A stretch of DNA of 64,000 bases from Lachnospiraceae bacterium (GTDB lineage: Bacteria; Bacillota; Clostridia; Lachnospirales; Lachnospiraceae), in NCBI GenBank assembly GCA_015056725.1, contig SVFS01000006.1, positions 1 to 64,000 of the forward strand, read 5' to 3'. Of the stretch, positions 39,912 through 50,131 are shown in pieces. The position numbers and the translations under genes are program-made. The notes below the pieces were generated by a model. That model was given only the letters and a program-made list of their open reading frames with translations, was not told the DNA's origin and made no database searches. How positions within the stretch are numbered: position 1 is the first letter of the stretch; every line of letters begins with the position of its first letter.

Positions 39912-40751
39912 CTATTTTTTACAAATATCCGAAAGTTCTCCGAAGCGATACCCCATTCTCTCCCATTCAAATAATAATTCATCCAGTATCTCCCCATTTG
40001 TTTTGGAAGTGTTATGCAGCAATACAATTGCTCCCGGATGAATTTGTCCAATCAGGCGTTTATATGCCTGTTCCTTTGTCGGTTGTGCGTCTTGTTTCCA
40101 GTCAACATACGCAAGGCTCCAAAAGAATGTTTTATACCCTAATTCCTTTGCCATTTGCAGATTATCAATACTATAGCTTCCCTGAGGTGGCCGATAAAAC
40201 CGTGTCATTTCTTCTCCGGTAATTTCTTTATACTTCTCCTCTACGGAACGCATTTCTTCCATAAAAACACTTTTATCCTGATTCGCTGCCATATCCTTAT
40301 GGTGATACGTGTGATTTCCTACTGTATGACCATCTTTTACCATTCTTTCGACTATTTCAGGAGCTGACTCCAGATAGTGTCCTACTACAAAAAAGGTTGC
40401 TTTTGCATTATGCTTTTGAAGTGCATCCAAAATATTTTCGGTATAACCGCTTTCATATCCGCAGTCAAAAGTCAAATAAATCACTTTATCCATCGTATCA
40501 TCCACATAATAGGCATCCAATATTTCCATATCTTCTGCTCTTAAAGAACCGGTTGGCTTTGTCTCCGTTCCGGTTTCACCAAACCCAAGCCCCCAGGAGC
40601 CACTGGATGTACCGACTGCTTTTACCATTTCCCCATGCAATTTCTTTTCTGCTATTTTCTCTCCCCATAAGCAATATTGTACCGTACATACACCGGATAA
40701 AATTGCCAGTACCGGTATAAGAAACACATATTTTTTCATTCTTTCCAACAT
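39912..40751 (-). CDS. Polysaccharide deacetylase, delta-lactam-biosynthetic de-N-acetylase (PdaA-like)
   Basis: IYLTFDCGYESGYTENILDALQKHNAKATFFVVGHYLE...VGNHTYHHKDM...RFYRPPQGSYS. Confidence 0.9.
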   Translation of the reverse strand: MLERMKKYVFLIPVLAILSGVCTVQYCLWGEKIAEKKLHGEMVKAVGTSSGSWGLGFGETGTETKPTGSLRAEDMEILDAYYVDDTMDKVIYLTFDCGYESGYTENILDALQKHNAKATFFVVGHYLESAPEIVERMVKDGHTVGNHTYHHKDMAANQDKSVFMEEMRSVEEKYKEITGEEMTRFYRPPQGSYSIDNLQMAKELGYKTFFWSLAYVDWKQDAQPTKEQAYKRLIGQIHPGAIVLLHNTSKTNGEILDELLFEWERMGYRFGELSDICKK

Positions 40752-40801
40752 AAAAAAGACCTACAAAAGTATCCTTGTAATACTATACTTTTATAGGTCT
40801 T
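40752..40801 (-). terminator. Rho-independent terminator after ZIP gene, abutting the next ORF start
   Basis: Minus strand AAGACCTAtaAAAGTAT...ATACTTTTgTAGGTCTTTTTT. Confidence 0.75.
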
Positions 40802-40816
40802 AAAATATGTCTGTTT

Positions 40817-41593
40817 CTAGCCAAGTGCAACATCCAAAATCATCATCAGTACGAATCCGATTGCAAACACAATCGTTCCCAAATGAGAATGCTCGCCTTC
40901 TGCCATTTCCGGAATCAGCTCTTCTACTACTACATACATCATTGCACCTGCCGCAAAGCTAAGGCAATAAGGTATCCATGGTATAATGCTTCCTGCCACA
41001 AGTACAGTAAGAAGAACACCAAGAGGTTCTACAATACCGGACAAAACACCATAAAGGAATGCTTTCGGCTTTGATACCCCTTCTGAAATAAGAGGCATCG
41101 AAATTATCGCACCTTCCGGGAAATTCTGTATTGCAATTCCAAGTGCCAATGCAAAAGCCCCCATCAACGTAATTTCCTCTACACCGCTAAGCCAGCCTGC
41201 AAAAACAACGCCCACAGCCATTCCTTCCGGAATGTTGTGTAACGTTACCGCAAGGACAAGCATCGTCGTTTTTTTTAAATTGCTTTTTGGTCCCTCTGCC
41301 TCATCATATCCCGCATGTAAATGCGGAATTACATGATCCAGTAATAACAAAAAAGCAATACCACCGAGAAATCCAATCACTGCCGGAACAAATGACCATT
41401 TCCCCATATCTTCACACTGCTCCAGTGCCGGAATCAAAAGGCTCCACACCGAAGCTGCCACCATAACTCCCGCAGCAAATCCAGCTAAGCCTCTTTGCAG
41501 TGCTTTATTCATTTTACGTTTTAAAAAAAATACACATCCCGCACCTAACGCCGTTCCAAGAAAGGGAAGTGTCATAATTGCTAACATTTCCAT
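40817..41593 (-). CDS. ZIP family metal transporter
   Basis: HNIPEGMAVGVVFAG...QNFPEGAIISMPL. Confidence 0.93.
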   Translation of the reverse strand: MEMLAIMTLPFLGTALGAGCVFFLKRKMNKALQRGLAGFAAGVMVAASVWSLLIPALEQCEDMGKWSFVPAVIGFLGGIAFLLLLDHVIPHLHAGYDEAEGPKSNLKKTTMLVLAVTLHNIPEGMAVGVVFAGWLSGVEEITLMGAFALALGIAIQNFPEGAIISMPLISEGVSKPKAFLYGVLSGIVEPLGVLLTVLVAGSIIPWIPYCLSFAAGAMMYVVVEELIPEMAEGEHSHLGTIVFAIGFVLMMILDVALG

Positions 41594-41604
41594 ACCACTC
41601 CATT

Positions 41605-42477
41605 TTACTCCGTCGTATTATTATATGAATCCAAAAAATGATGTTTCACACCATTTTCTTTATATGCAATAATGGTACTTAAATTTACATTCTCCACGCT
41701 CTTAAAAATATTAGCTTCTACATACGGATTGACTTTTTTCAGCTCTGCAATCAACTGCTTGATTTCCATACGTTTCGATTCACTGCTGCCATCCTCATAA
41801 ACAGTACAGCAATTTTCCGTAAATCTGCATGCACATTGTATGAAATTCAAACGGTTATAATCTCTCCAATGCTGAATATCTTCTTCACGTATCAGATACA
41901 ATGGCCTGATTAATTCCATCCCTTCAAAATTCGTGCTATGGAGCTTCGGCATCATCGTTTGTACCTGTGCTCCGTAAAGCATTCCCATTAAAATTGTTTC
42001 AATCACATCATCATAGTGATGCCCCAAAGCAATTTTATTACATCCAAGCTCCTTTGCTTTGCTATACAAATAACCTCTGCGCATCCTTGCACATAAATAG
42101 CATGGGGACTTATCAATTTCATATACCGAATCAAATATCGTGGACTCAAATACTGTAATCGGCACACTCATCATTTTAGCGTTATATTCTATCATTTCCC
42201 GATTGATTTTATTATAACCGGGGTCCATCACAAGAAATACTAATTCAAACGGAAATTTGTCATGCCTTTTCAGTTCCTGAAAAAGCTTTGCCATGAGCAT
42301 GGAATCTTTTCCACCCGATATGCAAACTGCAATCTTATCATTTTCCTGCACTAAGTCATATACATTGATTGCTTTAGCAAATTTGGAAAATATATTTTTA
42401 TGAAACTTTTTTCGTATGGAAAGTTCAATTTCTCTTGTCCTTTCCTCTATCAGCTCACTTGTCAGTATCTCTTCCAT
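41605..42477 (-). CDS. TtcA-like PP-loop tRNA thiolase family protein
   Basis: CISGGKDSMLMA PP-loop, CYLCARMRRG CxxC, LGHHYDDVIET. Confidence 0.85.
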   Translation of the reverse strand: MEEILTSELIEERTREIELSIRKKFHKNIFSKFAKAINVYDLVQENDKIAVCISGGKDSMLMAKLFQELKRHDKFPFELVFLVMDPGYNKINREMIEYNAKMMSVPITVFESTIFDSVYEIDKSPCYLCARMRRGYLYSKAKELGCNKIALGHHYDDVIETILMGMLYGAQVQTMMPKLHSTNFEGMELIRPLYLIREEDIQHWRDYNRLNFIQCACRFTENCCTVYEDGSSESKRMEIKQLIAELKKVNPYVEANIFKSVENVNLSTIIAYKENGVKHHFLDSYNNTTE

Positions 42478-42489
42478 TCACAATCCTTC

Positions 42490-44775
42490 TTAATTCTCTC
42501 TGTCTTCCTTCGTCACACTACCTTCTGCTGCATACTTTCCAAGTATCGCCTCGAACTCTTCTACCGAACACGGTTTTTCATAAAAGTATCCCTGAATAAT
42601 ATCACAGCCAATCTTTGAAAGAAATTCTGCCTGCTCCAACGTTTCTACACCTTCCGCAATAATCGGCATCTTGAGCTTTTGTGCCATAGATACAACCATT
42701 TGCAGAATATCCGCACCACGCTTATAAATATCCTTTCCGGACATAAACGCCATATCCATCTTGATTACATCAACCGGTGTATTCTTTAACGTATTCAAAG
42801 AGGAATAACCGCTTCCGAAATCATCCATTTCAATTATAAATCCTGCTCTTTGCAGTTTTTCTACCGTTTCTATCTGTTTTACTTCGTCAATTGCAAATGC
42901 ACTTTCTGTAATTTCCAGTTTCAAATTCTTTTCCGAAATCTGATATTCTGCAATTAATCCTGTAAACACCTCATATAAATCTTCATAATAAAAATCTTTT
43001 GTAGAAATATTAACAGAAATAGATAAATGCTCCTTGCCCTCATCCTTCCATTTACGAAGCTGTCTGCATGCCAGTCTCCATACATGCTTGTCCAGCATGG
43101 AAATCATACCCCTGCTTTCCAAAAGCGGAATAAATTCTCCCGGTGCAAGCAAACCTTTTGTAGGATGCTGCCAACGCACTAACGCTTCTGTTCCTACGAT
43201 TTCCTGTGTCCGGTGATTTACCTGCGGCTGCAAATAGATTACAAACTGATCCTCATCAAATGCATTCTGGATATCATCCAGAATTTCCTGATCTTTCCGG
43301 CGTTTAATCTCCATTGCCTCATCATAAAAACTCACTACGCTTTGATACGTTTCTCTAATTTCTCCAAGTGCAATCATCGCTCTGTCACACATCATGGATA
43401 CCGGCATAAAATGATCCTTTACTTCATAGATACCAAGATGTACAACAATATGAAGACGCATATTAACCTTGTACTGCGCACTTCCTATAAAAACTTTCGC
43501 ATCAAAATCTTCTTTCGGCATACAAACAGCAAAGCTGTCTCCGCCGACACGTCCGTAAACCGTATTCTCGCCACCAAGCTTCTTTAAGTTATCTGCCATC
43601 AGTTTCAGGAAGGTGTTACCTACTTCTTCCCCGAAGATTTCATTAATACGCTTAAACTGTTTAATGTCCGAACAGATAATATAATATGGCTTATCCGGAT
43701 TTTTCTGTAACACAACTGCCGAACGTTCAAAAAACGTATTCCGGTTAAACACATTGGTCAGCTGATCACGCGTTGCCAGAAGATGCTGCTTTTTGCGCAT
43801 TTCACGCTCATAGGTCATATCATGGAAAATGTAAAAGCAACCGCTGTATCTGCCTTTTTCATCATCCAGCACGATATACTCAATATTGTAATGTCTCTTT
43901 TTTCCATCAACAACAATACTGCCATTATTCTGTATTACATTGCTGAAGTATTCATTCTTTTTAAACTCTTCTAATGTATTTAATTCTGTTCCAAACCATT
44001 CTTCTGCTTTGGCATTTTGGAAAATACAGGTATTGATATCATCAAATAAAACAACACCGTCTGTCATCTGGTTCAGCAAAATAGACTGTACATTTGACCG
44101 GAGTTTTTTAGGAATATAGTAAATACTGCAATATGTAATTACGATTGCTATGATAGCAAAAGAAATCGTCGTCTTATCAAACCAGCTTCTGTAAAAAGCA
44201 GAAGAAGCATTGATTAATACTGCTACTCCTATTGCCGATAATATCATGATGTATTTGGAACGAAATACCGCGGACGATTTTATCAGTCCTACAATCAGTA
44301 TTCCTATCGATATGACAACCAACGCATAACAAATCAGCAAATGGATAACGAAACCTGTGCGGATTTCATAGATATAAAAAGCATTTCCATCGTAATCCGA
44401 AGGATTAAAAACTGCTACATGGTGCCATACCATATTCAATAAGATAGATAGGGAATCCAGCATACATAATGCTTTAAACACTTTCCCCATTTTTTCATTC
44501 TTTTTCTCATACCTCGCAAGTGCATAGGTATAATCCACAAGCGTATAGCATGCCCAGTCCAGACTTATCCAATAAACAGAATATCCAAACACTGCCACAT
44601 AATAGTCATCTGCCATAAGCACAAGCATTGCACCTGTTGTTGCATACACTGCGGATACAAGCACTTTCCATAAGTGTTTCTTGGAGCCACTCATATCCTT
44701 TTTGGTCATATTTGCACATATAATGAGAATTGCTATAACTACAATATGAAGGATTATGAACAAGATTTTCTGCAT
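42490..44775 (-). CDS. 7TM-PAS-GGDEF(degenerate)-EAL c-di-GMP phosphodiesterase
   Basis: Degenerate active site GRVGGDSFAVC; intact EAL GTEALVRW...LKLEITESAF...DDFGSGYSSLNTLKNTPVDVIKMD. Confidence 0.92.
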   Translation of the reverse strand: MQKILFIILHIVVIAILIICANMTKKDMSGSKKHLWKVLVSAVYATTGAMLVLMADDYYVAVFGYSVYWISLDWACYTLVDYTYALARYEKKNEKMGKVFKALCMLDSLSILLNMVWHHVAVFNPSDYDGNAFYIYEIRTGFVIHLLICYALVVISIGILIVGLIKSSAVFRSKYIMILSAIGVAVLINASSAFYRSWFDKTTISFAIIAIVITYCSIYYIPKKLRSNVQSILLNQMTDGVVLFDDINTCIFQNAKAEEWFGTELNTLEEFKKNEYFSNVIQNNGSIVVDGKKRHYNIEYIVLDDEKGRYSGCFYIFHDMTYEREMRKKQHLLATRDQLTNVFNRNTFFERSAVVLQKNPDKPYYIICSDIKQFKRINEIFGEEVGNTFLKLMADNLKKLGGENTVYGRVGGDSFAVCMPKEDFDAKVFIGSAQYKVNMRLHIVVHLGIYEVKDHFMPVSMMCDRAMIALGEIRETYQSVVSFYDEAMEIKRRKDQEILDDIQNAFDEDQFVIYLQPQVNHRTQEIVGTEALVRWQHPTKGLLAPGEFIPLLESRGMISMLDKHVWRLACRQLRKWKDEGKEHLSISVNISTKDFYYEDLYEVFTGLIAEYQISEKNLKLEITESAFAIDEVKQIETVEKLQRAGFIIEMDDFGSGYSSLNTLKNTPVDVIKMDMAFMSGKDIYKRGADILQMVVSMAQKLKMPIIAEGVETLEQAEFLSKIGCDIIQGYFYEKPCSVEEFEAILGKYAAEGSVTKEDREN

Positions 44776-44940
44776 ATATTAACCACCTTTTTAAAAAAGA
44801 AAAATTGCGAATATAAAAATATTATATATTATAGCATACTTTCCCTTAATATAGGCACTTTTTTGTTGTTTTTCATTTGAGAAAATGACAAATTATGCTA
44901 TAATTTCTCTAGTCCTGTTTTTTGTCGTGGAGAAAGCATT

Positions 44941-46119
44941 ATGAAATATATAAATAACAAAGTGATTACAACATATGTTATCTTTTTTATCATATTAGGA
45001 ATCGGTTATGTCATTCTAAATTATCAGATATGGAGTCCTTCGCAGCATCCGATTACTTATAACATAAACAGCGATGCCCAAACCGAGAATGATATGTTAT
45101 CTATCCATATGGAAGCCTCCAAATCCTGGAATGATACCTATGATACCGGCGAAGCCTGTGTAGGTGCCCAATATGACGGTCTCATTACCAACAATTCCGA
45201 CAAAAGCTTTTATAATTGGACATTAGATATTCAATTACCGGAAGATGCCAAAATTGACAGCTCCTGGAATGGTACATATGTAAATAAGCATTCCCATATT
45301 ACGATGTCACCTATTGATGATATCCTGACTATTGAACCCGGAGAAACCGCTTCCTTTGGTTTTGTTCTCCACTCCGATTCGTTACTGACTATACAGGAAT
45401 TTACAATTATTGGTTATCAGTATATTCCGCTTACACAATATCCTCTCTTTTGGATTTTGATTATCGCAACTGCTTTTTGGTGCATCGCCATTATATGTTC
45501 TCTTTCTTTTGGTATCAGAATTTATCGTCTCCAAAAGCAGCGTCAAAATGACGAAGCCATTATTTTACAGTCTATGCAGACATTTGCTAATCTGATTGAT
45601 GCAAAAGACCCCTATACAAGAGGTCATTCCACAAGGGTTGCCGCATACACAAGACTTCTTTGTAAAGAAATGAAGCTGGATTCCCAGACTACAAAGCAGT
45701 TTGGCTATATCGCACTAATGCACGACTGTGGCAAAATCGGAATTCCCGATGAGATTCTGAGCAAACCGGGTTCTCTTCTGGAAGAGGAGCGCAACATTAT
45801 TAAATCGCATACAATAATCGGCGGAAACGTTCTTTCTGATTTCAATGCCATTGACGGAATTTCGGAGGGTGCCATGTACCATCATGAACGCTACGACGGA
45901 AAAGGCTATCCTGCCGGTTTAAAAGGTGACGAAATCCCTTTATGTGCCCGTATCATCTGCGTAGCGGATTCCTACGATGCCATGAACTCGGACCGTGTTT
46001 ACCGAAGCCGTTTGAGCAAATCGGATATTTTGAAAGAACTGCGCCTTAACAGTGGTACACAGTTTGATCCGCAAATCGTAGCTCATATGGTATTTCTAAT
46101 TGAAATTGGAAAAGTATAA
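44941..46119 (+). CDS. Membrane HD-GYP domain protein with extracytoplasmic CBM2-like domain
   Basis: Two TMs; HD...LMHDCGKIGIPDEIL; HHERYDGKGYPAGLKG; N-terminal ITNNSDKSFYNWTLDIQLPEDAKIDSSWNGTYV...LTIEPGETASFGFVL. Confidence 0.88.
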   Translation: MKYINNKVITTYVIFFIILGIGYVILNYQIWSPSQHPITYNINSDAQTENDMLSIHMEASKSWNDTYDTGEACVGAQYDGLITNNSDKSFYNWTLDIQLPEDAKIDSSWNGTYVNKHSHITMSPIDDILTIEPGETASFGFVLHSDSLLTIQEFTIIGYQYIPLTQYPLFWILIIATAFWCIAIICSLSFGIRIYRLQKQRQNDEAIILQSMQTFANLIDAKDPYTRGHSTRVAAYTRLLCKEMKLDSQTTKQFGYIALMHDCGKIGIPDEILSKPGSLLEEERNIIKSHTIIGGNVLSDFNAIDGISEGAMYHHERYDGKGYPAGLKGDEIPLCARIICVADSYDAMNSDRVYRSRLSKSDILKELRLNSGTQFDPQIVAHMVFLIEIGKV

Positions 46120-46152
46120 GTAAAGCCCTCACACGCATGTGAGGGCTTTACT
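46119..46152. terminator. Bidirectional rho-independent terminator
   Basis: AGTAAAGCCCTCACA-cgca-TGTGAGGGCTTTACT. Confidence 0.85.
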
Positions 46153-46153
46153 T

Positions 46154-47122
46154 TTATTTTTCAATCATACAAATTGTCACTTCATACTTCTGGCTTTCAC
46201 CCGGCTGCAAGAATTTCAGCATACCTGTTTTACGCATCACATCACGTCCGTCCGGATAACAGTTTCCACATTCCAGACCAAGCACATAATCGCGTACTCC
46301 CATCATTTTCCATTCTACAAATCCGTCTAGGCTTTCTGCATCAAATAACATCTCCAATCCCATTTTAAGCTTAGGCTGATAAATGGATGCATATCCGTTC
46401 TTATCCGCAAATTTGTGATAGTAGCACATTTCCTGATAACCGGAGGTCGGCTTTTGCATATGCATCCAGTTTTCAATATCTGTCTGTGCGTGTTCATCTC
46501 TTGCCGTTACGGTCTGTGCCGGAATCTTAATCACACTGTCTTCGTCTAACAACGGATATCCCATGTTCATATGATATAAAATTTCAAACGGCTCTTCCTT
46601 ATCCCCTGTATTCATAATTTCATCGCAAATAACAAACTTGTTTTCTGTAAGAGATACTTTAATATCACGTACTAACCGGAGCTTTCTTCCAAAAATCGTT
46701 TCATCACAGGTCATGGTATGTACAATTAGCCAGTCACCTTCTTCGTAATAATACGCATGTTCGCTTGGAATATTTCCAATTGTTCCATGCAGCGGAAAAG
46801 CCTCTCCCTCGTCTACACATGGAGAACCTACTGCATCCAAACCACATGTTGTCAAAAATCCTGCTGTAAAAGATTTGAGCCACTGCGTACCCACATTATC
46901 ATAATATGCCGGTGCCACATAGCCTGCAGGTGTCATATAGCTCATATTTTGTCCTTTAAATCTAAGACGTGTGATATCACCGCATCTGTCAGGAGAAATC
47001 GTTAATTCCAAGCCTTTCCCGTTATTTACCTGATACAATCTCATTCCATCGCCTTTTCCGCCAATCAAGCGATGTTCTTCTACTCCGTAAAGCTGTGATG
47101 CATGTCCTATATATGGATTCAT
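46154..47122 (-). CDS. Aldose 1-epimerase superfamily protein (DUF4432-like)
   Basis: LELTISPDRCGDITRLRFKGQNMSYMTPAGYVAPAYYD...GLDAVGSPCVDEGEAFPLHGTIGNIPSE. Confidence 0.85.
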   Translation of the reverse strand: MNPYIGHASQLYGVEEHRLIGGKGDGMRLYQVNNGKGLELTISPDRCGDITRLRFKGQNMSYMTPAGYVAPAYYDNVGTQWLKSFTAGFLTTCGLDAVGSPCVDEGEAFPLHGTIGNIPSEHAYYYEEGDWLIVHTMTCDETIFGRKLRLVRDIKVSLTENKFVICDEIMNTGDKEEPFEILYHMNMGYPLLDEDSVIKIPAQTVTARDEHAQTDIENWMHMQKPTSGYQEMCYYHKFADKNGYASIYQPKLKMGLEMLFDAESLDGFVEWKMMGVRDYVLGLECGNCYPDGRDVMRKTGMLKFLQPGESQKYEVTICMIEK

Positions 47123-47288
47123 CTTTTGTACCTCCTATTATGTTTATTTCCCATAATGCTTTGCATCCATTCGCATTAAATATCTATCCTTATTTTCTCA
47201 TAAAAATCCCTTCCCTGCTATCGTTGATATCCTACAAAATAACCTGACTATTTTTGGAACAACTTCCAATAGCTTCTTCATTAGTTTC

Positions 47289-49070
47289 TTAAGTTCTATA
47301 CGGCAGACTGCGTTCTACACAAAGCGCACCCCAGCCTGCTCTTTCATTCGGATAATCCAATATGCCTCTAAGCTCCTTTGCACCACGACATAAATACGCT
47401 TTTACTTTTTCCCCATACAGATATGGATCATTCCCTCTTACAATTCCCCATTCCATCAAAAGTGCGGCTGCCGCTGTTACAAATGGTGCAGCAAAGCTGG
47501 TGCCCGATACTACCTGAAAGCCTCCGCGTCCGTCACGAACCAAAATATCTACTCCCGGTGCACATAAATCCGGCTTTTGTACCCTTGTCTTCCATAAACC
47601 ACTTTCCCTACTGACCGTTCCTTCCCTTCTCTCATTCTCCGAAAATAAAGCATAGCCTCTGCCCGAAAAATCCGCATACTCTTCATATACAATGTCATAT
47701 GCACCAACCGTAATTACTTTATTTGCTGTAGATGGAATTGTCAGAGTCGTATCACTTGTTGCCCTATAAAAATTCGTTCCACTTCCCAGCACAACAGCGG
47801 ATGGCATATACAAACTACAATATCCGTCTACTACATTGACCGGACTAATCAATAATTTCCATATCCCTGTTGAAATCTGTCCATTCCCTTGTATTTCATC
47901 GATTGCCTGAAACTCAAAATAATATTCCTGCAATTGTGAATAGGGTGTCGGTTCTCCGATATATAGTATCAATCGTGTATTTTCCAGTATTATCTCCTGT
48001 TTTCCCGGTTGTGAAAGCTGCAACTTTTCACGTTGTCCTGATGGTGATACAAGTGTCAGACTAATTTGGTCAATATAATTCTTCCAAAAGGATATATTTA
48101 TTGCCTCCTGGAACGGCACAATACTCCATTCTACTTGTGTCTCTTCATCACAAACTAATGCTATATGTCCTGCTGCTGCTCCTTCATTTCCGCTTCCTAC
48201 ACAAATCACAGTTTTATACACATCTGCCGCCGTATCCAGAAACGTTTCAAGTAAAGTAGTTCCGTCATGGGCTCCATAAGTATTTCCATAGCTGATATTG
48301 ATTACTAACGGCTTCTCCAGTTCACTTGCCTTCTGAAGCATCCATGTGATTGCTCTCATCAATTCTGTTGTTCTGGAAAATCCCTGCTCATTTCCGCTTC
48401 CCAATTTTACAATTAACAGTTCACTTTCATCAGCAGCGCCTTCTCCAACACATATATCCGCTATTGCCGTCCCATGACCAGAACGGTCAAACGTGATTTC
48501 CGTATCATTTACGATACTTTGGTTAATCTCCTCTCCTGAAAACTCTGTTCCTCCATAAAATCCCACCGGAGCTCTTCCTTCTTTCGTCTGATCCCACAGA
48601 TAAGCAATCTTTGTATTTCCATCCGGAGTAAGAAATGCCGCATCCTTATAATCAATTCCCGAATCCGGTATTCCTATCAACACACCTTTTCCTGTCAAAA
48701 ATGGTTCCCTCAATGTAACTTCTGCAACACAGGAACTCCTATTTGCCTGATCGATTGATACCGCCTCTTCATACAATGCTTTCGGCTTTTCTATATAATC
48801 AATTTCCGGCAAATCTGATATACTGTCCAAATATCTTCTGTTCACTGTCAGTATGGCATATCCGGGCAATAAAAACTCCGTTTGAAAGGAAGTCGCATAC
48901 TGCTTTTCTAACTGTTCCAGTTTTTCAGCCACATTCCCATGATACTTAACAATAATTTCCCACCGGTCACCTTCCATAACTCCTACATTCAGCTCTAACG
49001 ATTTTTGTCGTTCCTCTTCTGTTACCTGTAGTGCAAGGTTTAATAAATTCTCCCGTTTCTGTGATTCCAT
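47289..49070 (-). CDS. S8 family serine peptidase (CspB/subtilase-like)
   Basis: Asp GIPDSGIDYKD, His DRSGHGTAIADI, Ser VVSGTSFAAPFVTAAAALLMEWG. Confidence 0.9.
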   Translation of the reverse strand: MESQKRENLLNLALQVTEEERQKSLELNVGVMEGDRWEIIVKYHGNVAEKLEQLEKQYATSFQTEFLLPGYAILTVNRRYLDSISDLPEIDYIEKPKALYEEAVSIDQANRSSCVAEVTLREPFLTGKGVLIGIPDSGIDYKDAAFLTPDGNTKIAYLWDQTKEGRAPVGFYGGTEFSGEEINQSIVNDTEITFDRSGHGTAIADICVGEGAADESELLIVKLGSGNEQGFSRTTELMRAITWMLQKASELEKPLVINISYGNTYGAHDGTTLLETFLDTAADVYKTVICVGSGNEGAAAGHIALVCDEETQVEWSIVPFQEAINISFWKNYIDQISLTLVSPSGQREKLQLSQPGKQEIILENTRLILYIGEPTPYSQLQEYYFEFQAIDEIQGNGQISTGIWKLLISPVNVVDGYCSLYMPSAVVLGSGTNFYRATSDTTLTIPSTANKVITVGAYDIVYEEYADFSGRGYALFSENERREGTVSRESGLWKTRVQKPDLCAPGVDILVRDGRGGFQVVSGTSFAAPFVTAAAALLMEWGIVRGNDPYLYGEKVKAYLCRGAKELRGILDYPNERAGWGALCVERSLPYRT

Positions 49071-49174
49071 ATTTTTCCGTTTTTTTGCTTCAATTTATTT
49101 ATAATATATGACATAACCTTCATTTCATTCCTATATTGCTTGACGAAAAAAAGTCCAATTTGTAGAATAGAAAC

Positions 49175-50131
49175 ATGAAAAGAAATGCACAAAAAGACAC
49201 GAAAGAAAACTTCATAAAACACGCAAATGCAGGAAACGAATACCCTGTTACAGTTTCCTATCATGACCTGTCTCAAAATCGTAATGACACCAGATGGCAT
49301 TGGCATGAAGAAATGGAAATTACCATCGTAAACAGTGGTGTATTGTCTGTGCGTACAGAAGAGGATTCGTTATCTTTGACCGCCGGTCAGGGTATCATTT
49401 TTTCCCAGAATACCATGCATTCCCTTCAGGCCGGTTCAGACAAAATGTGTAATTTCTATTCTGTAGCATTTAAGCCGGAATTTCTGTTTGGATACGAGCA
49501 GCCATTTTTAGCACAAAAATATCTCCGTCCGCTTCAGTCCGTACCAATAAAACATCTCTTATTAGATGAAAGCAATTCTTGGGATGAAGAAGTTTTAGAT
49601 GTTATTAATAATTTAATTGCTGCAAATGTTGCCAAGAAAAATGGTTATGAGCTTTCCAGTAAAGCATACTTATATCATTTCTGGGTACTGTTATTAAAGA
49701 AATATTCGGAGCAGATATCATCTACAAATGAACCCGCTGAATCGCCTAAGCATGACACAGAGCGTCTCAAAAATGCCCTGACTTATATCGAACATCACTA
49801 TTCTGAAAATATAACTTTAGACGACATTGCAAACAGTATTCATGTCAGCAAGAGTGAATGCTGCAGATGTTTTAAACGAAGTTTAAATACAACACCGTTT
49901 GAGTTCATTATGAAGTACCGCATCATGGAAGCAACGCGCATTATTGTCGAACAGCCGGAAAGTATTTCCTTTTCTGATTTGGCAATGACCTGCGGTTTTA
50001 ACAATGCGAGTTATTTTAATAAGATTTTTAAAAAATATATGGCTTGTACGCCTAGCGAATACCGAAATGCTGTGTTGCAGGCACAGATTTCCGGCATTGC
50101 ATACGCAAGCTTTAAAGCATATGAATTTTAA
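49175..50131 (+). CDS. AraC family transcriptional regulator with cupin domain
   Basis: RWHWHEEMEITIVNSG cupin; HHYSENITLDDIANSIHVSKSECCRCFKRSLNTTPFEFIMKYRI HTH. Confidence 0.93.
   Translation: MKRNAQKDTKENFIKHANAGNEYPVTVSYHDLSQNRNDTRWHWHEEMEITIVNSGVLSVRTEEDSLSLTAGQGIIFSQNTMHSLQAGSDKMCNFYSVAFKPEFLFGYEQPFLAQKYLRPLQSVPIKHLLLDESNSWDEEVLDVINNLIAANVAKKNGYELSSKAYLYHFWVLLLKKYSEQISSTNEPAESPKHDTERLKNALTYIEHHYSENITLDDIANSIHVSKSECCRCFKRSLNTTPFEFIMKYRIMEATRIIVEQPESISFSDLAMTCGFNNASYFNKIFKKYMACTPSEYRNAVLQAQISGIAYASFKAYEF

Noticed and set aside
44674-44880. Small plus-strand ORF in the divergent EAL/HD-GYP promoter region
   Set aside because: Overlaps the EAL gene start and AT-rich promoter DNA; no RBS.
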